Assembly (NCBI GenBank): GCA_964548165.1
Contig: CAZJQD010000008.1
Coordinates: 1-64,000 of the forward strand
Source: CAZJQD01 sp964548165 [NCBI: uncultured bacterium]
GTDB taxonomy: Bacteria > UBA8481
Direction of reading: 5' to 3'
Length of the DNA stretch: 64,000 nt
Position 1 is the first letter of the stretch. Each line of letters starts with the position of its first letter. A program made the position numbers and the translations under genes. The notes beneath the pieces are model-generated. The model was not told the origin of the DNA, searched no databases, and was given only the letters and a program-made list of their open reading frames with translations. Of this stretch, positions 62,512-64,000 are shown in pieces.

Positions 62512-64000
62512 CAGCCGGCGAGCGCGTACCAGGCTGCTGAGAGTGCGCGGCCCGGAGCGGTGCCGAGGAGCGTGTCGCGGAACGCCCGGATGAGGTCCAG
62601 GGCGGTGGGCGGCCACGGTGATCGGGCGAGCAGGCAACCACCGCCACCGCCCGGTGAACCGACGCTCCCTGTGACGGCGATAATGGCAGGCACGCTGGGC
62701 GTAATGGCGGCACCGGCGTAGGCGTAGGCTCGCTCAGGCTGGGGATTGCCGCTGGTGGTGGCGTCGGTCGCCACGGCGTAGAGCCAATAGCTGGTCCCGA
62801 TGGTCAGCGTCGATAGCGAGACGCTCTCGGACTGGTCGTCGGTCAGGCCCGAGGCCAGGAGCGTGCCATCGAAGCCGACGGCGTCGGTGTCGGCGTAGAC
62901 CGCGATGGTCACGGTGTTCGTCTCCGTCTGGAACGCCTTCCAGGAGACCTTCACCGTGGAGACCTCGCTGGAGGCCGTCTGAGGGGCCTCGACCGAGACC
63001 TGGAGCGCGCTGGGGTAGAGCCGTGCCTCGGTGGAACCGAAGGCCAGGTTGGAGTAGCGGCCGCGCGCCGATTGGGCGGCGCCGAGCGCGAAGGGAGCGC
63101 CGAGGTACAGGGTATCGCCGAGCGGAGGTCCGCCACGGCGCACGAGGGCCGAACCCGTCGTCTCGCCGTTGATGGCCAGGAGCAAGCCGGAGTCGCCGTA
63201 GGTGATGGCCACGTGGTACCACTGGTCGGGATTGAGCGCCCGGGGAGAGACGACGGAGCCCGAGTCCTGCATGCGCAGCTCGAGCTTGCGATCCGACCGA
63301 TAGAAAAGCTCCAGGTTGCCGCTGCCGCGCCCGTTGTTGCCGCGCTGGGTCAGGACGAAGGCGGTGTCGCCAGGCTGGACGCTGTCGGGGCGCCAGTAGA
63401 ACTGGATGGAACCCCGGTCAGCGGCGTGGCGCTGGAAATACCCGGCGCTGGAATCCTGCGCGGAGAGGACAAGGGCATGGGCGGACTGCCGGCCGCCGCC
63501 CGCGACCAGCGTGGCTGTTCGCGTGTCGCCGTGAGGAAGCGAGTCGCCGTAGCGGGAATTGGCCGCCGCGACCCGCAGGAGGCGGGCCAGGTCGAGCCGG
63601 CCGGCGCCCGTGAAATCGTCGAAGCCCGCGGACTCGATGTCCTTGGCCGTGGAGCGGAGGAGCTTGAGGAATTGCGCTGGTGTGATCCCGGGGCGCACGC
63701 CTTTCACCATGGCCGCCGCCGCCGATACAAGAGGTGTGGCAAACGACGTGCCGCTCGTGGTGGTGAAGGTTCCGTTCAGGGTGAGCGTGACGATGGCGGA
63801 GCCCGGCGCGACGACGTCGACCCCGGTCAACCCGGATGAGGCCCCGTAGGACGAGAAGGCCGAGCGGGCATCGGCCGACGTCGAGGAACCTACGCCGATG
63901 GCGTAGGAAGAGCTGGCAGGATAGATGACGAACTGCCCACCGCTGTTCCCGGTCGCGGCGACCGTGATGATGCCCGCGTTGTAGGCTTCCAGCAGGCGTG
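62511..64000 (-). CDS. Subtilisin-like serine protease (S8) with LamG, Fn3-like and CFI-box-like tail, N-terminus outside window
   Basis: About 496 residues are visible; the gene runs off the right edge. From the edge inward: IITVAATGNSGGQF (oxyanion Asn), then GTSFATPLVSAAAAMVKG carrying the catalytic Ser of S8 proteases. Asp and His of the triad are beyond the edge. Next comes a LamG/concanavalin-like domain (FYWRPDSVQPGDTAFVL ... WYHVAITYGDSGLLLAINGE), then an Fn3-like domain (VKVSWKAFQTETNTVTIAVY ... YWLYAVATD), then GGGGGC and a 40-residue tail LIRAFRDTLLGTAPGRALSAAWYALAG. The tail resembles the CFI-box-CTERM end (Gly run, Cys, LRRFRD, GRAxxxxYYxxS pattern), thought to be a surface-sorting signal. 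Confidence 0.88.
   Translation of the reverse strand, partial: RLLEAYNAGIITVAATGNSGGQFVIYPASSSYAIGVGSSTSADARSAFSSYGASSGLTGVDVVAPGSAIVTLTLNGTFTTTSGTSFATPLVSAAAAMVKGVRPGITPAQFLKLLRSTAKDIESAGFDDFTGAGRLDLARLLRVAAANSRYGDSLPHGDTRTATLVAGGGRQSAHALVLSAQDSSAGYFQRHAADRGSIQFYWRPDSVQPGDTAFVLTQRGNNGRGSGNLELFYRSDRKLELRMQDSGSVVSPRALNPDQWYHVAITYGDSGLLLAINGETTGSALVRRGGPPLGDTLYLGAPFALGAAQSARGRYSNLAFGSTEARLYPSALQVSVEAPQTASSEVSTVKVSWKAFQTETNTVTIAVYADTDAVGFDGTLLASGLTDDQSESVSLSTLTIGTSYWLYAVATDATTSGNPQPERAYAYAGAAITPSVPAIIAVTGSVGSPGGGGGCLLARSPWPPTALDLIRAFRDTLLGTAPGRALSAAWYALAG

Overview
This is 64 kb of a GC-rich chromosome from a diderm (Gram-negative-type) bacterium. Evidence for an outer membrane includes an apolipoprotein N-acyltransferase, an LpxL/HtrB-type acyltransferase, a type II secretion secretin (GspD), a Wza-type export protein, an O-antigen ligase/polymerase-like protein, lipoproteins with lipoboxes and a beta-barrel protein. 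Genes are tightly packed with many 1-23 bp overlaps, GTG starts are common, and the gene mix matches no familiar model lineage. It probably comes from an uncultivated, high-GC, diderm phylum. I cannot place it further without a search.

Layout. 0-4.9 kb: two tRNA genes, a secreted ComEC-like metallo-hydrolase, then lnt, a diacylglycerol glycosyltransferase-like gene and a lipid A-type acyltransferase. 4.9-11.3 kb: a partial type II secretion operon (gspC, gspD, gspE, gspF) driven by a good sigma70-like promoter; a small structured repeat has inserted at the gspE/gspF junction. 11.4-15 kb: a LysR regulator divergent from a pirin gene with a 31-codon leader ORF and a perfect palindromic operator; wrbA; thiD. 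15-20 kb: a small two-TM protein with its own promoter, structured leader and terminator; a PpiD-like foldase; a TPR membrane protein; a DMT exporter; an unknown 169-residue protein. 19.8-20.1 kb is non-coding and holds a MITE-like inverted repeat and a tandem 14-mer. 20-28.7 kb: an orphan PduS/RnfC-like electron carrier, a putative metallopeptidase lipoprotein, a radical SAM/DUF2344 fusion and smc.

28.9-53.5 kb is one long run of plus-strand genes. Its first part is an exopolysaccharide export/assembly module: a Pro-rich membrane protein, a Wza-like protein, two consecutive Wzz/BY-kinase-like proteins and an O-antigen ligase-like protein. proC, yggT and mtnP follow. The second part is an envelope module of repeat proteins that I do not recognise as a described system: a GspE/PilB paralogue with altered ATPase motifs, a TPR/CsgG-like protein, a beta-barrel fused to TPRs, a TPR protein with a long Pro/Ala/Ser linker, two secreted coiled-coil proteins ending in ComEA-like helix-hairpin-helix domains, a small lipoprotein and a secreted ankyrin protein. 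This is the best candidate for something new in the window.

53.7-58.5 kb (minus strand) is a glycan-modification cassette: polysaccharide deacetylase, formyltransferase, methyltransferase, GT2 glycosyltransferase and sugar C-methyltransferase. 58.7-61.2 kb (minus): two LemA-family proteins and a TPM-domain protein, with the second copy of the structured repeat between them. 61.2-64 kb (minus): a HAD hydrolase, a multi-TM protein and the C-terminal part of a subtilisin-like protease carrying LamG and Fn3-like domains and a CFI-box-like tail.
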